Shown: positions 16,168-25,441, numbered from the stretch's first letter. The stretch is 64,000 bases of DNA from Synechococcus sp. MW101C3 (GCF_002252635.1 NZ_NQKX01000006.1:124001-188000); one strand, 5' to 3'. The notes: generated from the letters alone by a model not told the origin. Translations and numbers: made by a program.

Positions 16168-18126
16168 TCAACCGGCGTAGATGGCCTCCACTGCCGCCTG
16201 GTCCCGCTGGGTGATGCGGTCACGCCGCTGTTTCAGCGTCTGGGTGAGCAGGCCGTTGTCGATCGTGAACGGCTCCACCAGTGCCACCCCGGCCAGGCGT
16301 TCGTCGGGGCGCGAACCGGGGCGGGCCGCCAGCAAGCGGTTGAACTCACCTTTGAGGGCACGCAGCAACAGGGCATCGGCCTCTACAGCGGCACCGGCAC
16401 CAGCGGGCGCCGGCAGACCGGCCGCCGCCGCGAAGGCCGCCAGCGGCTCGGCGCGGGGCACCACCAGGGCGCCCAGCTGGCGGCGGTCCTGCCCCACCAG
16501 CATCACCTGCTCCACCAGCGGATGGGCCACCAGGGCCTCCTCCAGCGGGCCGGGCTCGATGTTCTCGCCACTGCTGAGCACGATCGTGTCCTTGGCGCGG
16601 CCGGTGAGCACCAGGGAGCCATCGGGCAGCAGGTGGCCGAGGTCGCCGGTGTCGAACCAGCCGTCGACATCGAGCACGGCAGCGGTGGCTTCCGGCTTGT
16701 TGAAGTAGCCGGCCATCACCTGCGGACCGCGCGCCAGCACCCGGCCCCGCTCGCCCCAGCCCAATGGCGCGCCGCTCTCCTGATCGACGATTTTCAAGTC
16801 GGTGTCCGGCAGGGGTTGGCCGGCGCTGCCGCGGCGGTTGCGCCAGGGCCGGCGGCAGGCAAGCACCGGGCTGGTTTCGGTGAGGCCGTAGCCCACCAGC
16901 AGCTCGATGCCGATCGCCTCGAAGAAGCTGTCCACGTGCAGGGAAAGGGCACCGCCGCCGCTGATCGCCGTGCGCAGCACCCCTCCCGACAACTGCTGCC
17001 TCACCTTCGGCCACAGCAGCGCAGCGGCCAGCGCATCCACTGGCCAGCTCACCGCACTGAGCAGCGCCGCCGTAAGCCGGGCCAGTGGCGGCTCCACCTG
17101 CAGGGTGAGGCCCCTGGCGCGGCGGCGCTGCAGCCCATGGAAGCGGCTCGCCGCCAGTGCCTTCTCGATCAGGCTGCGGCGCTTGGCGGGCATGGCCGCC
17201 AGCGCATCCTCGAAGCCCGCCAGAAGCGCTTCCCAGAGGCGGGGCACGCTGATCATGTAGTGCGGCTTGACCGCCTGCAGGTCACCGCGCAGGTGCTTGA
17301 GCGTGGTGTAGGTCTGGCGGCAGCCGGCCGCCAGCAGGAAGTATTCGGCCGTGCGCTCATAGGCATGCCAGATCGGCAGCACGCTCAGCGCCCGATCGCC
17401 GGGGCGGGGATTCACCGCCACCCCGAGGGTGCGGAGCTGATGCAGCAGGTTGGCGTGGCTGAGCGGCACGCCCTTGGGCCGGCCGGTGGTGCCGGAGGTA
17501 TAGAGCAGCGTGGCCAGGCGCTCCGGCGCCACCGGTGGCAGCGGCGGTGGCGCCACGCCGGCCCCGCGGGCGCTGAAGTCGGGCCAGCTGAGGCCCATCA
17601 CCTGCTCGGGCAGCGGCAGTGCGCCCGCGCCGGCCGGCTCCTCCAGCAGCACCACGAAACGCAGCCGGGCGAGCTGCTCGGGCGGCAGGGCCAGGCGCTG
17701 CAGCAGCGCGGCCGATTCCACCACCAGCCCCACTGCGCCGGAGTCCTCGAGGATGTAGCGCAGCTCCTCCACCGGCGCCGTGCTGCCCCGCACCGCATCG
17801 GCGGCGCCGGCCCGCATCAGCCCCTGGTCGGCGATCAGCCAGCGCGGCGAGTTCTCGGCAAACAGGGCCACCACATCGCCGGGGGCCACGCCCAGGGAGG
17901 CAAAGGCAGCGGCGGCCTCCAGGATCGCGGCGTTGAGGTCGCAGAAGCTGAGCTGCTCGGGCGGGGTGGTGTGGGGAGCCTCCAGGGCCACGGCTGTGCC
18001 GTAGCGCTGGGCCGCTTCCGGCCAGATCTGCTCCAGCCCGGTGATCTGGCTGAGGTCCTCGCGAGCGGCCAGCGCCTGACAGTCCTTCCGGTCACCCGAC
18101 CAGGAAATCTCCGCCCGTGCTTTCAC
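16168..18126 (-). CDS. aas: acyl-CoA/acyl-ACP synthetase (AMP-forming)
   Basis: Encodes 652 residues with the adenylate-forming fold: P-loop LLYTSGTTGRPKGVPLSHAN, A5 motif GYGLTETSPVL, A7 motif GWFDTGDLG and A8 motif LTGRAKDTIVLSSGENIEP. The order and length match the cyanobacterial long-chain fatty acid activating enzyme that recycles free fatty acids released from membrane lipids. Acyl-ACP rather than acyl-CoA product is inferred from cyanobacterial homologs. It begins 27 bases after lipB, in an apparent operon, suggesting joint control of acyl metabolism. Confidence 0.92.
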   Translation of the reverse strand: MKARAEISWSGDRKDCQALAAREDLSQITGLEQIWPEAAQRYGTAVALEAPHTTPPEQLSFCDLNAAILEAAAAFASLGVAPGDVVALFAENSPRWLIADQGLMRAGAADAVRGSTAPVEELRYILEDSGAVGLVVESAALLQRLALPPEQLARLRFVVLLEEPAGAGALPLPEQVMGLSWPDFSARGAGVAPPPLPPVAPERLATLLYTSGTTGRPKGVPLSHANLLHQLRTLGVAVNPRPGDRALSVLPIWHAYERTAEYFLLAAGCRQTYTTLKHLRGDLQAVKPHYMISVPRLWEALLAGFEDALAAMPAKRRSLIEKALAASRFHGLQRRRARGLTLQVEPPLARLTAALLSAVSWPVDALAAALLWPKVRQQLSGGVLRTAISGGGALSLHVDSFFEAIGIELLVGYGLTETSPVLACRRPWRNRRGSAGQPLPDTDLKIVDQESGAPLGWGERGRVLARGPQVMAGYFNKPEATAAVLDVDGWFDTGDLGHLLPDGSLVLTGRAKDTIVLSSGENIEPGPLEEALVAHPLVEQVMLVGQDRRQLGALVVPRAEPLAAFAAAAGLPAPAGAGAAVEADALLLRALKGEFNRLLAARPGSRPDERLAGVALVEPFTIDNGLLTQTLKQRRDRITQRDQAAVEAIYAG

Positions 18127-18153
18127 TGCCTTGCAGCCGATGGTGGCACAGGC

Positions 18154-18834
18154 TTAACACCCCCAGAGCCGTTCGGCGGGCTCCGGTGGTCGGAGCGTTA
18201 GTCCGAACGCCTCGGCACCCGCCCGGCTCAGCAGCGGTTGCACCTGGTCGGGGGTGATCCCGGGGCACCAGTCGCTCAGCCGGCCCACCGCCCGCCCTTC
18301 CAGACCGCAGGGCACGATCGCCTCGAATCCCCCCAGGTCACAGTTCACATTCAGGGCAAGGCCGTGCTGGCTGATCCAGCGGCGCGCCCCCACCCCGATC
18401 GCCGCCAGCTTGCGCCCCTCCAGCCACACACCGGTGAGCCCCTCGATCCGCTCCCCCACCAGGCCCAGCTCCGCCAGCACGCTGATCACCACCCCCTCCA
18501 AGGCGCGCAGATAGCAGTGGAGATCAGCGCCGTGCCGCTGCAGATCGAGCACGGGGTAGAGCACCAGCTGGCCAGGCAGATGGTGGGTCACCTCCCCGCC
18601 GCGATCGATGCGGTGCAGGGGCGCAGGCGGAGCCTGGGGATCGAAGCGCAGAAACCCTGAGCTGGCCCCGCGACCGAGCGTGTAGCAGGGCAGATGCTGG
18701 AGCAGCAGCAGCGCTTCCGGAGCCGCGGGGTTGGTCAGCAGGCGATCACGCAGCTGCTGCTGCCAGTGCCACGCCTGAGTGAACTCCACCGGCGCCGGGG
18801 GTTCAAAACGGATTGCATCGAGAAGTGGTTTCAT
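18154..18834 (-). CDS. lipB: lipoyl(octanoyl) transferase
   Basis: Encodes 226 residues. Conserved elements are [10 protein letters not shown], the substrate loop [19 protein letters not shown], the catalytic Lys in GRKLAAIGV and the catalytic Cys in IVPCGL. LipB moves octanoyl from ACP to lipoyl domains. It heads the reverse run lipB-aas-ylqD-pdhC-queA, which also contains its likely target, the E2 subunit. It is divergent from hpf with a gap of about 50 bases. Confidence 0.95.
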   Translation of the reverse strand: MKPLLDAIRFEPPAPVEFTQAWHWQQQLRDRLLTNPAAPEALLLLQHLPCYTLGRGASSGFLRFDPQAPPAPLHRIDRGGEVTHHLPGQLVLYPVLDLQRHGADLHCYLRALEGVVISVLAELGLVGERIEGLTGVWLEGRKLAAIGVGARRWISQHGLALNVNCDLGGFEAIVPCGLEGRAVGRLSDWCPGITPDQVQPLLSRAGAEAFGLTLRPPEPAERLWGC

Positions 18835-18885
18835 GCGCCTGGCTTCCTAGGCTTATTGCAATCCGATCGCCAAAGGAGCGGTTCG

Positions 18886-19470
18886 ATGAAGCTGTTGATC
18901 CACGGTCGCAATCTCGACGTCACCCCAGCCATCCGGGAGTACACGGAAGACAAACTGACCCGGGCGATCAATCATTTCGAGGGGCTGGTCAAGGAGGCGG
19001 ATGTCCATCTGTCGGTGGCCCGCAACCCCCGGGTTCCCCAGCAGACGGCGGAGGTCACCGTGTTCGCCAACGGCCTCGTGATTCGCGCCCAGGAACGCAG
19101 CGAAAACCTTTACGCCAGCATCGATATGGTGGCGGGAAAACTCAGCCGCCAGCTGCGCCGCTACAAGGAGCGCCTCACCGATCACCACCAGAGCGACGTG
19201 CAGGAGGCGGTCGGCCTCGAAGACGGCACCACCGACACCACGGCGCTCACGGCCGATCTTCTGGCCGGCCGCGAACCGGAACTGCCGGTGCCCGCTGTGC
19301 GGCGCAAGTATTTCGCCATGCCGGAGATGAGCCTGGAAGCGGCGCTGCACCAGCTTGATCTGATCGATCACGATTTCTACGTGTTTCGTGATGAGAAGAC
19401 GAGAGGAATTCAGGTGCTGTACCGCCGCAATCATGGTGGCTTCGGAGTGATTCAACCGCGGGATTCCTGA
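18886..19470 (+). CDS. hpf: long-form ribosome hibernation promoting factor
   Basis: Encodes 194 residues, the long HPF (LrtA) type. The N-terminal domain starts MKLLIHGRNLDVTPAIREYT and the C-terminal dimerisation domain includes ALHQLDLIDHDFYVFRDEKT. It dimerises 70S ribosomes into inactive 100S particles in darkness or starvation; cyanobacterial lrtA is known as a light-repressed transcript. An AAGGAG ribosome binding site at 18873-18878 fixes the ATG, although the frame is open upstream. It heads a forward run with deoC and recO. Confidence 0.95.
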   Translation: MKLLIHGRNLDVTPAIREYTEDKLTRAINHFEGLVKEADVHLSVARNPRVPQQTAEVTVFANGLVIRAQERSENLYASIDMVAGKLSRQLRRYKERLTDHHQSDVQEAVGLEDGTTDTTALTADLLAGREPELPVPAVRRKYFAMPEMSLEAALHQLDLIDHDFYVFRDEKTRGIQVLYRRNHGGFGVIQPRDS

Positions 19471-19474
19471 ACTC

Positions 19475-20155
19475 TTGCGCCACGAACGCCCCGACCTGGC
19501 ACCGCTCATTGATCACGCGCTTCTCGATCCCCATCATGGGATCGAAGCCGTGCATCGTTGCTGCGACGAGGCCCGCCACTTCGGCTTTGCCGGTGTCTGC
19601 CTCGCCTCGCGCTGGCTGGCCTGCGGCCGGGAGCGGCTGGGCAACGCCAGCCGCGTGCGGTTGATCGGGGTGGTGGCCTTCCCCTTCGGCGCGGTGCCGG
19701 CGGCGATCAAACGGGCCGAGGCGGAAGCCGCCGCTGCCGCCGGCGCCGACGAACTGGACATCGTGCCCGACTTCGGCGCCCTCGCCGATGGCAACGGCAG
19801 CGCCGTCTACGAGGAGATCGGTGCGATCGTGGAGCTGGGCCTGCCGGTGAAGGTGATTCTCGAGGCCGGCAGGTTGAGTGATCCCGCCCTGGCCCTGCTG
19901 GTGGAGGCGTCCATCGATGCCGGCGCCGCCTTCCTCAAGAGCGGCAGTGGCTTCGGTCCGCCGGTGAGCGTGGCCCAGGTGCAGCACCTGCGCGAGCTGG
20001 CCCGCGGCCGCGTGGCCGTGAAAGCCTCCGGTGGCATCACTGGGCTGGAACAGGCCTTCGAGCTGGTGGAGGCCGGCGCTAGCCGGCTCGGCACCAGCCG
20101 TGGAGTGGCACTGATGCAGGCGCTGCGCAGCCCCGCCACACCCCCTGCCTCGTGA
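19475..20155 (+). CDS. deoC: deoxyribose-phosphate aldolase
   Basis: Encodes about 226 residues. LIDHALLDP, GADELDIVPDFGAL, the Schiff-base Lys in AFLKSGSGF and the second Lys in VAVKASGGI identify the class I aldolase DeoC, which splits 2-deoxyribose-5-phosphate in deoxynucleoside catabolism. The likely start is a TTG five bases after the hpf stop, implying translational coupling; no ATG fits. The stop overlaps the recO GTG by four bases. Confidence 0.93.
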   Translation: MRHERPDLAPLIDHALLDPHHGIEAVHRCCDEARHFGFAGVCLASRWLACGRERLGNASRVRLIGVVAFPFGAVPAAIKRAEAEAAAAAGADELDIVPDFGALADGNGSAVYEEIGAIVELGLPVKVILEAGRLSDPALALLVEASIDAGAAFLKSGSGFGPPVSVAQVQHLRELARGRVAVKASGGITGLEQAFELVEAGASRLGTSRGVALMQALRSPATPPAS

Positions 20156-20988
20156 GTGGCGGCGCGGCGCGCCTGGAGGGGCTCGTGCTCAAGAGCGGGC
20201 CCCTCGGCGAAAACGACCGTCTGCTTACCTTGCTCACCGACGCCGAGGGGCTGGTGCGGCTGGCGGTGCCGGGAGCGCGCCGGCCGCGCAGCAGCCTGGC
20301 GGCAGCGGTGCCGCTGGCCCTGCTCCAGCTGCAGGTGGGCGGTGGCCGCGGCCTGCGGCGGGTTCGGCAGTTGCAGGTGCAGCGCACCTACAGCCAGCTG
20401 GCGGAGCGGCTGGAAACGCTCGCTGCCGCTCAGGCGCTGGCGGAGCTGGCCCTGCTGCTGGTGCCGGGCGGCGATGGCGTCCACGGGGTGCTGGAGGATC
20501 TGCTGATGCAGCTGGGGCGTCTAGACACCGTGGTGCGCGAGCGGCAGGAGAGCGTTGAGGCCCTGGCGATCGCGGTGCAGGGCAGCGTGCATCTGCTGGC
20601 CCTGGGCGGCTATGGCCTGCCGCTGCAGTGCTGCGGCCGCAGCGGGCAGCCGCTGGAGCCACCGATCGGCAACTGGGACTGGCGCTGCAGCCTGGTGCCC
20701 AGCGAAGGGCTGTTGATCGGCGCGGTGCCTGGGGCGATGCTCGTGCTCAATGCCTCTGAACTGGCGCTGCTGCAACGGCTGACACGCCCGGCTCCACCGC
20801 GCCGCCGGGACGGGGAATTGATGGGGCCGCTGGCGGTGTGGCTGCGGCTCCTGCAGCTGGTGGAACTGTGGACCCAGGAGCACGGCGGACGCCGCTGCCG
20901 TGCGTTGCGTCTTCTGCGTGACTGCTTCGAGCCGGGTCACGCGCTGGAGGCACCATCCCCTGAGCCATCATTGCGGCGGAACGGATAG
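20152..20988 (+). CDS. recO: DNA repair protein RecO
   Basis: Encodes 278 residues from a GTG sharing four bases (GTGA) with the deoC stop. The N-terminal OB-fold begins GLVLKSGPLGENDRLLTLLT, a clear RecO signature, followed by the helical domain. The family's zinc-binding cysteine cluster appears only in part: LQCCGRSGQPL and WRCSLVPSEG. RecO loads RecA onto SSB-coated DNA with RecR. Downstream lies an MFS carrier gene, a few bases away. Confidence 0.93.
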   Translation: MSGGAARLEGLVLKSGPLGENDRLLTLLTDAEGLVRLAVPGARRPRSSLAAAVPLALLQLQVGGGRGLRRVRQLQVQRTYSQLAERLETLAAAQALAELALLLVPGGDGVHGVLEDLLMQLGRLDTVVRERQESVEALAIAVQGSVHLLALGGYGLPLQCCGRSGQPLEPPIGNWDWRCSLVPSEGLLIGAVPGAMLVLNASELALLQRLTRPAPPRRRDGELMGPLAVWLRLLQLVELWTQEHGGRRCRALRLLRDCFEPGHALEAPSPEPSLRRNG

Positions 20989-20992
20989 AACC

Positions 20993-22459
20993 TTGAGCGG
21001 ATTGTCCCGAGCCACCCCCCCGCCTCCGCCGATGCCGGAGGCCGGCCCCAGCGGAGGCAGCGTCGGCGAAGATGCGTCCAGAGGTCCGGCAGCCTGCCCG
21101 GAGGCGGCCGCCAGCGAGGAGCTGGCCAGCACGGCCCGGGGCCAGGGCTTGCAGGCGGTGCTGGCCCTGCCCGACTTCCGGCGCCTGTGGCTGGGGCAGA
21201 TCTTCTCCCAGCTGGCCGACAAGTTCTACATCGTGTTGATGGTGTTCCTGATCGCCCAGTACTGGGTGACGGACACCCCCCAGACCAACGCGCTGCTGGC
21301 TGAAGCGGCCGCCAGCCTGCGCTTCGATTTCGAGACCCGCGCCCAGATGATCACCCTGCTGGCCACGGGGATCTATGTGGCCAACACCGTGCCCGCCATG
21401 GCCCTCGGCACCGTGGCGGGGGTCTGGGCCGACCGCTGGCCGAAACGCAAGGTGATGGTGGCCTCCAACGCCCTGCGCGCGGGCCTGGTGCTGCTGGCCC
21501 CGCTGCTACTGATCCCCGGCCCCTTCTTCCTCGGCCTCAGCTGGGGCTACTGGGGCCTGGTGGCGATGACCTTCCTCGAGTCGGTGCTCACCCAGTTCTT
21601 TGCGCCCGCCGAGCAGGCGGCCATTCCCCTGCTCGTGCCGCGACCGCTTCTGCTCGCTGCCATCTCGCTCTACCAGGCCACCAGCATGGGCGCCACGATC
21701 GTGGGCTTCGCGCTCGGCGACCCGGTGCTGCGCCTGCTGCGCAACGGACTCGCCACGCTCGGCATCGAAGGCGGTGAGTTCGTGCTGCTCCCGCTTTGCT
21801 ATGGGCTGGCGGCGCTGTCGATTGCCCGCATCCGCGTGGTGGAAGCCCCCTGGCAAGACCGCGGCACCTCGGTGTGGGGCGAGATCCTGGAAGGAATCCA
21901 GGTGCTTCGCGAGCGCTCCAGCGTGCGAAATGCCCTGGTGCATCTTGTGTTGCTGTACAGCATCCTGGCGGCGCTCTATGTCCTGGCCATCAGCCTGGCC
22001 TCGGCGATCAAGGGGCTCGGACCCACCCAGTTCGGCACCCTGCTGGCCATGAGCGGCCTGGGCATGGCCGTCGGTGCACTGGCGGTGGCCCAGCTCGGCC
22101 GCGGCTTCACCCGCCGCCTGCTCTCGGCCTCGGGCCTGGGCCTGATCGCCTTTGCGCTGGTGCTGCTGGGCCAGGTGCGCGGCAGCCTGTCGCTCACGCT
22201 CGGCTTGTGCGTGGCGCTGGGGGTGGGCGCCGCCCTGCTGGCCATCCCCGCCCAGACCACCATCCAGGAAGACACCCCGGAAGAACTGCGCGGCAAGGTG
22301 TTTGGCCTGCAGAACAACCTGATCAACATTGCCCTGAGCCTGCCGCTTGTGCTGGCGGGCACGGTGGTGAGCCGCTACGGGCTGCAGCCCGTGCTCTGGG
22401 TACTTGCGGGCATCACCCTGCTGGCGGCCCTGCTGGAGCGTCCCTGGCAGCGCTGCTAG
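20993..22459 (+). CDS. major facilitator superfamily transporter
   Basis: Encodes about 488 residues with roughly twelve hydrophobic helices and an MFS loop motif GVWADRWPKRKVM between early helices. The opening block LQAVLALPDFRRLWLGQIFSQ is typical of cyanobacterial MFS_3-like carriers. A long disordered Ala/Gly/Pro N-terminus precedes it. The start is uncertain: a TTG right after recO, or an ATG at 21032. Substrate unknown; drug or metabolite export is the usual guess. It is co-directional with recO and the glycosyltransferase. Confidence 0.85.
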   Translation: MSGLSRATPPPPPMPEAGPSGGSVGEDASRGPAACPEAAASEELASTARGQGLQAVLALPDFRRLWLGQIFSQLADKFYIVLMVFLIAQYWVTDTPQTNALLAEAAASLRFDFETRAQMITLLATGIYVANTVPAMALGTVAGVWADRWPKRKVMVASNALRAGLVLLAPLLLIPGPFFLGLSWGYWGLVAMTFLESVLTQFFAPAEQAAIPLLVPRPLLLAAISLYQATSMGATIVGFALGDPVLRLLRNGLATLGIEGGEFVLLPLCYGLAALSIARIRVVEAPWQDRGTSVWGEILEGIQVLRERSSVRNALVHLVLLYSILAALYVLAISLASAIKGLGPTQFGTLLAMSGLGMAVGALAVAQLGRGFTRRLLSASGLGLIAFALVLLGQVRGSLSLTLGLCVALGVGAALLAIPAQTTIQEDTPEELRGKVFGLQNNLINIALSLPLVLAGTVVSRYGLQPVLWVLAGITLLAALLERPWQRC

Positions 22460-22486
22460 CGTTTTGGCAGAAATGGGCGACAGCAG

Positions 22487-23758
22487 TTGGCGCATATCGC
22501 CTGGCTGGGCAAGAAATCACCCTTCTGCGGCAACGTCACCTACGGGCTCACCACCACGGAGCAGTTGCGGCAACGGGGCCACCGCATCAGCTTCATCCAC
22601 TTCGACACACCCGCCACGGGCCCCGGGCTGCCCTGGGATCCCCCGAGCGTCAACGGCAAAGGCCTGACGCTCACCAAGGAGGCGCTGCGGGCCTCGCGCC
22701 GGGCCGCGCTGGCGGGCGATGAGAGCGAAGTAGCCCTGCCCTACCTGCTGAAGTCGCAGGTGTACACGGTCCCCGCGCCGGGCGCCCAGCGGGAGTTGCG
22801 GGAATCGCTGGAGCAGCTCAAACCGGATCTGGTGCACGCCAGCCTCACGCTCTCGCCGCTCGATTTCCTGCTGCCCGATCTCTGCCAGCAGCTGGGCGTG
22901 CCGCTTGTCGCCACCTTCCATCCCGCCTTCGACGCCGGCCTTCGCAACCTGGCGGGCGGTACCCAGCAGCTCACCTACCAGCTCTATGCCCCGGCTCTGG
23001 CCCGCTTCAACCGGGTGATCGTCTTCTCCGAGCTGCAGGCCGAGGTGCTGTCCCGGCTGGGGGTCAAGGATGACCGGTTGGCGGTGATCCCCAACGGCGT
23101 CGACACCGATGTGTGGAAGCCCGCGGACTCCGAGCGAGGAGGTTCAGAGCGGAGAGGCTCCGAGCGTGGCAGCAGCGCTCTGCGCCGTGAGGTGCAGGCG
23201 CGCTGCGAAGGCCGCCGCCCGTTTCTGTACATGGGCCGGCTGGCCACCGAGAAGAACGTGGAGGCCCTGCTGCGCGCCTGGCGGTTGGTGCGGCCAGCCG
23301 GCTGCGTGCTGGTGATCGTGGGCGATGGGCCGCTGCGGGGATCGCTGCAGGCCGCCCATGAAGACCCGGACATCCTCTGGTGGGGCTATGAACCTGCGCT
23401 GGAGCGACGGGTGGCGCTGCTGCAGGCCTCGGAGGTGTTCCTGCTGCCGTCGCTGGTGGAGGGGTTGTCGTTGTCGTTGCTGGAAGCTATGGCCAGCGGC
23501 ACCGCCTGTGTGGCCACCGATGCTGGCGCCGATGGTGAGGTGCTGGAGGGAGGGGCCGGTATCGTGATCAGCACCCAGGGGGTCACCACCCAGCTGCGCA
23601 CCCTGCTGCCGGTGCTGCGCGACCAGCCTGTGCTCACCGCCGAACTCGGGCGCCGTGCCAGGGAGCGGGCGCTGCAGCGCTACACGCTCACACGCAACAT
23701 CGAGGCGTTGGAGCGTGTTTACGCCGAACTGGTCCCTCGTCCCGCCCTGGCGGCCTGA
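22487..23758 (+). CDS. GT4-family glycosyltransferase
   Basis: Encodes 423 residues from a TTG start. The N-terminal Rossmann domain begins HIAWLGKKSPFCGNVTYG with VHASLTLSPLDF. The C-terminal domain has FLYMGRLATEKNVEAL, VIVGDGPLRG and the GT-B donor-binding block LPSLVEGLSLSLLEAMASG. It transfers a sugar from a nucleotide donor to an unknown acceptor, perhaps a lipid or envelope glycan. Between the two domains is an inserted SERGG/SERRG/SERGS repeat. The 3' end overlaps the 3' end of the convergent acyltransferase gene by 40 bases. Confidence 0.9.
   Translation: MAHIAWLGKKSPFCGNVTYGLTTTEQLRQRGHRISFIHFDTPATGPGLPWDPPSVNGKGLTLTKEALRASRRAALAGDESEVALPYLLKSQVYTVPAPGAQRELRESLEQLKPDLVHASLTLSPLDFLLPDLCQQLGVPLVATFHPAFDAGLRNLAGGTQQLTYQLYAPALARFNRVIVFSELQAEVLSRLGVKDDRLAVIPNGVDTDVWKPADSERGGSERRGSERGSSALRREVQARCEGRRPFLYMGRLATEKNVEALLRAWRLVRPAGCVLVIVGDGPLRGSLQAAHEDPDILWWGYEPALERRVALLQASEVFLLPSLVEGLSLSLLEAMASGTACVATDAGADGEVLEGGAGIVISTQGVTTQLRTLLPVLRDQPVLTAELGRRARERALQRYTLTRNIEALERVYAELVPRPALAA
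23129..23173 (+). repeat. 3 x 15-bp in-frame tandem repeat in the glycosyltransferase
   Basis: Three diverged 15-base units encode SERGG, SERRG and SERGS at the junction of the two GT-B domains. The surrounding protein has no such sequence, so it looks like a local expansion. Confidence 0.85.
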
Positions 23759-25233
23759 GAGCCAGGGCCGGCGGCCCCCTCCAGTTCCGCCAGCATGCGG
23801 GCGCGCAGGTCGGCCATCAGTTCCTCCACAGCCTCACGGCGACCGCTGAGGTAGCGGCCGTGCCGCTCGGTCACATCGATCGGCTCCCCCACCGACAGCC
23901 GGGCGAGCCGGGAGCCCAGCTCGGGTGGCTTGTCGTGGCTGGTGCCGTTGATCCAGGTGATCGCTCGCCACAGGATCTGCAGCACTTCGGTGTAGCGATC
24001 GAAGCTGGGCTTCTCAGCCACGTAGGAACCGCTGAGCGTGGAGAAGTATTCCACCAGGCGCATATGGTCCATGGCCAGGCGGGCCTCGGTGGCCTGCCAG
24101 TCGGCCAGGCTGCGCTCCAGGGGCGTCATCGCCTTCAGGTCGTCGCGGTAGATGCGGTCCCAGCCCGCCTGCTCCACGCGCCGGCAGCGCTCACCGAGGC
24201 TCCCCTTCGGACGCAAGAGCTGCAAACGGCTTTCAGCCACCCCCAGCGCCGCGTTGCGAATCCGCTCGAGCCTGGTGATGAAGCCGTTCTCGAGGCAGGA
24301 CGGGTACGGCGCCGGGGCCGAAAGAGGAGGCAGGTCCAGGCCATGGGCCTCCCGGTAGAAGGCCTCCAGCAGGGTGATCACGTTGTCGCCCAGCTGGATC
24401 AGGCGGCGGTAGCGCAGCGCTTCCGCCACGCTGCCATCCCCCATGGGGCCGCCTGCTCCTGCAGGGTGTGCTGTGTTGTCTGATGCTTCTGAACCTTCCG
24501 CACCTTCTGAGCCTTCTGCACCATGCCGGCCCGGATGCCGGCGGAGCTGGGCTTCGAGGCGATCGAGCAGTGTATCGATCGCCGGCCAGTCGCGGCCCTG
24601 CGTCACGTACTTGAGGGCGATCGGCACGATCAGCACCCGCTCCTGACGGCCGGCGGCCGCCAGGTCGTCGCAGCACCAGAAGGCCATCTGGGCCAGCCCC
24701 GGCTCCAGGGGGCCAAGCAGCTCGCCGTGGTTGTTGGTGGCACCCTCCGGAGCGATCGCCAGCGGGAACGGGCCCTGGGCCAGCACCTCGCGGGCGGCCT
24801 TGAGCGCCACCCGGTCGAGCTTGCCGCGCTGAATCGGGATGCCCCCCAGCGCGCCCAGGATCCAGCCGGCAGCCTCTCCCGCCCACAGGGGAATGCCTCG
24901 GTCGTAGAGGAACTGGCTGTGCACCGGTCTGCGCAGGGTCAGCCCTGCCGCCCGGGCGGCCCGGGGCACCTCCTCCCAGATCAGCCGGGCCATCGTGAGC
25001 GGATCGGTGGTGGTGGGGTGGCGAAAGGCGATCAGCAGCCGCACGCGGCCCTGCTGGTGCTCCGAAAACAGCTGAGCCAGCCGCTCCGCCCCCTCCACCT
25101 GACAGTCCACAATCTCCCGCGTGCGCAACAGCAGCGGCAGCGCCCAGCGGCTGAGCCGGTGCACCCAGGGGCTGAAGTGGGCGGGGAGGAAGCGAAGGCC
25201 CGACTGGGCCGGCTGGATCCCGGCGCGGGGCAT
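23719..25233 (-). CDS. PlsC-like phospholipid/glycerol acyltransferase
   Basis: Encodes 504 residues, much longer than a minimal PlsC (about 250). The acyltransferase motif I appears as RHPTTTDPL, with APEGATNN as a motif III-like block and GGIPIQRG between them. The long C-terminal half is helical and has no recognised domain (DRYTEVLQILWRAITWINGT). An internal GAEGSE tandem repeat interrupts the region after the catalytic domain. It likely acylates a glycerolipid intermediate; specificity unknown. It is third in a tyrS-pyrF-acyltransferase run, about 200 bases after pyrF, and overlaps the glycosyltransferase 3' end. Confidence 0.82.
   Translation of the reverse strand: MPRAGIQPAQSGLRFLPAHFSPWVHRLSRWALPLLLRTREIVDCQVEGAERLAQLFSEHQQGRVRLLIAFRHPTTTDPLTMARLIWEEVPRAARAAGLTLRRPVHSQFLYDRGIPLWAGEAAGWILGALGGIPIQRGKLDRVALKAAREVLAQGPFPLAIAPEGATNNHGELLGPLEPGLAQMAFWCCDDLAAAGRQERVLIVPIALKYVTQGRDWPAIDTLLDRLEAQLRRHPGRHGAEGSEGAEGSEASDNTAHPAGAGGPMGDGSVAEALRYRRLIQLGDNVITLLEAFYREAHGLDLPPLSAPAPYPSCLENGFITRLERIRNAALGVAESRLQLLRPKGSLGERCRRVEQAGWDRIYRDDLKAMTPLERSLADWQATEARLAMDHMRLVEYFSTLSGSYVAEKPSFDRYTEVLQILWRAITWINGTSHDKPPELGSRLARLSVGEPIDVTERHGRYLSGRREAVEELMADLRARMLAELEGAAGPGSQAARAGRGTSSA
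24487..24522 (-). repeat. 2 x 18-bp in-frame tandem repeat in the acyltransferase
   Basis: Two 18-base units differing at two positions encode GAEGSE twice. The GAA, TCA and GGT codons are unlike the GC-ending codons used nearby, suggesting a recent expansion. Confidence 0.85.
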
Positions 25234-25441
25234 GGTCGGGGGGCAGAGCGTGCCTGCAGCATCCCCCGTGGCGGCCCGGCTGTCTGTGCGCCACGGGCCG
25301 GCGGGATCAGCGGCTGGCGGAGCAGGGGAAAACGGGACCCGCTCCTGGCGGGCTGGGCGGGTGGTCTGCGGGGCAGCCGGCGGCAGTGGGTCTGGTGTGG
25401 GCCGCTGGGCCAGGCCAAGCCTCAGACAGCGGGGCGGTGGC

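Noticed and set aside
16156-18201. A very long forward open frame (about 680 codons) antisense to aas
   Set aside because: High-GC genes often leave the opposite strand open; the translation is rich in His, Arg, Gly and Gln with no domain, while the reverse strand has full adenylate-forming motifs.
22487-23758. Sulfoquinovosyltransferase SqdX as the identity of the GT4 glycosyltransferase
   Set aside because: The N-terminal signature differs from the SqdX start that I know, and no sqdB is nearby; general GT4 is safer.
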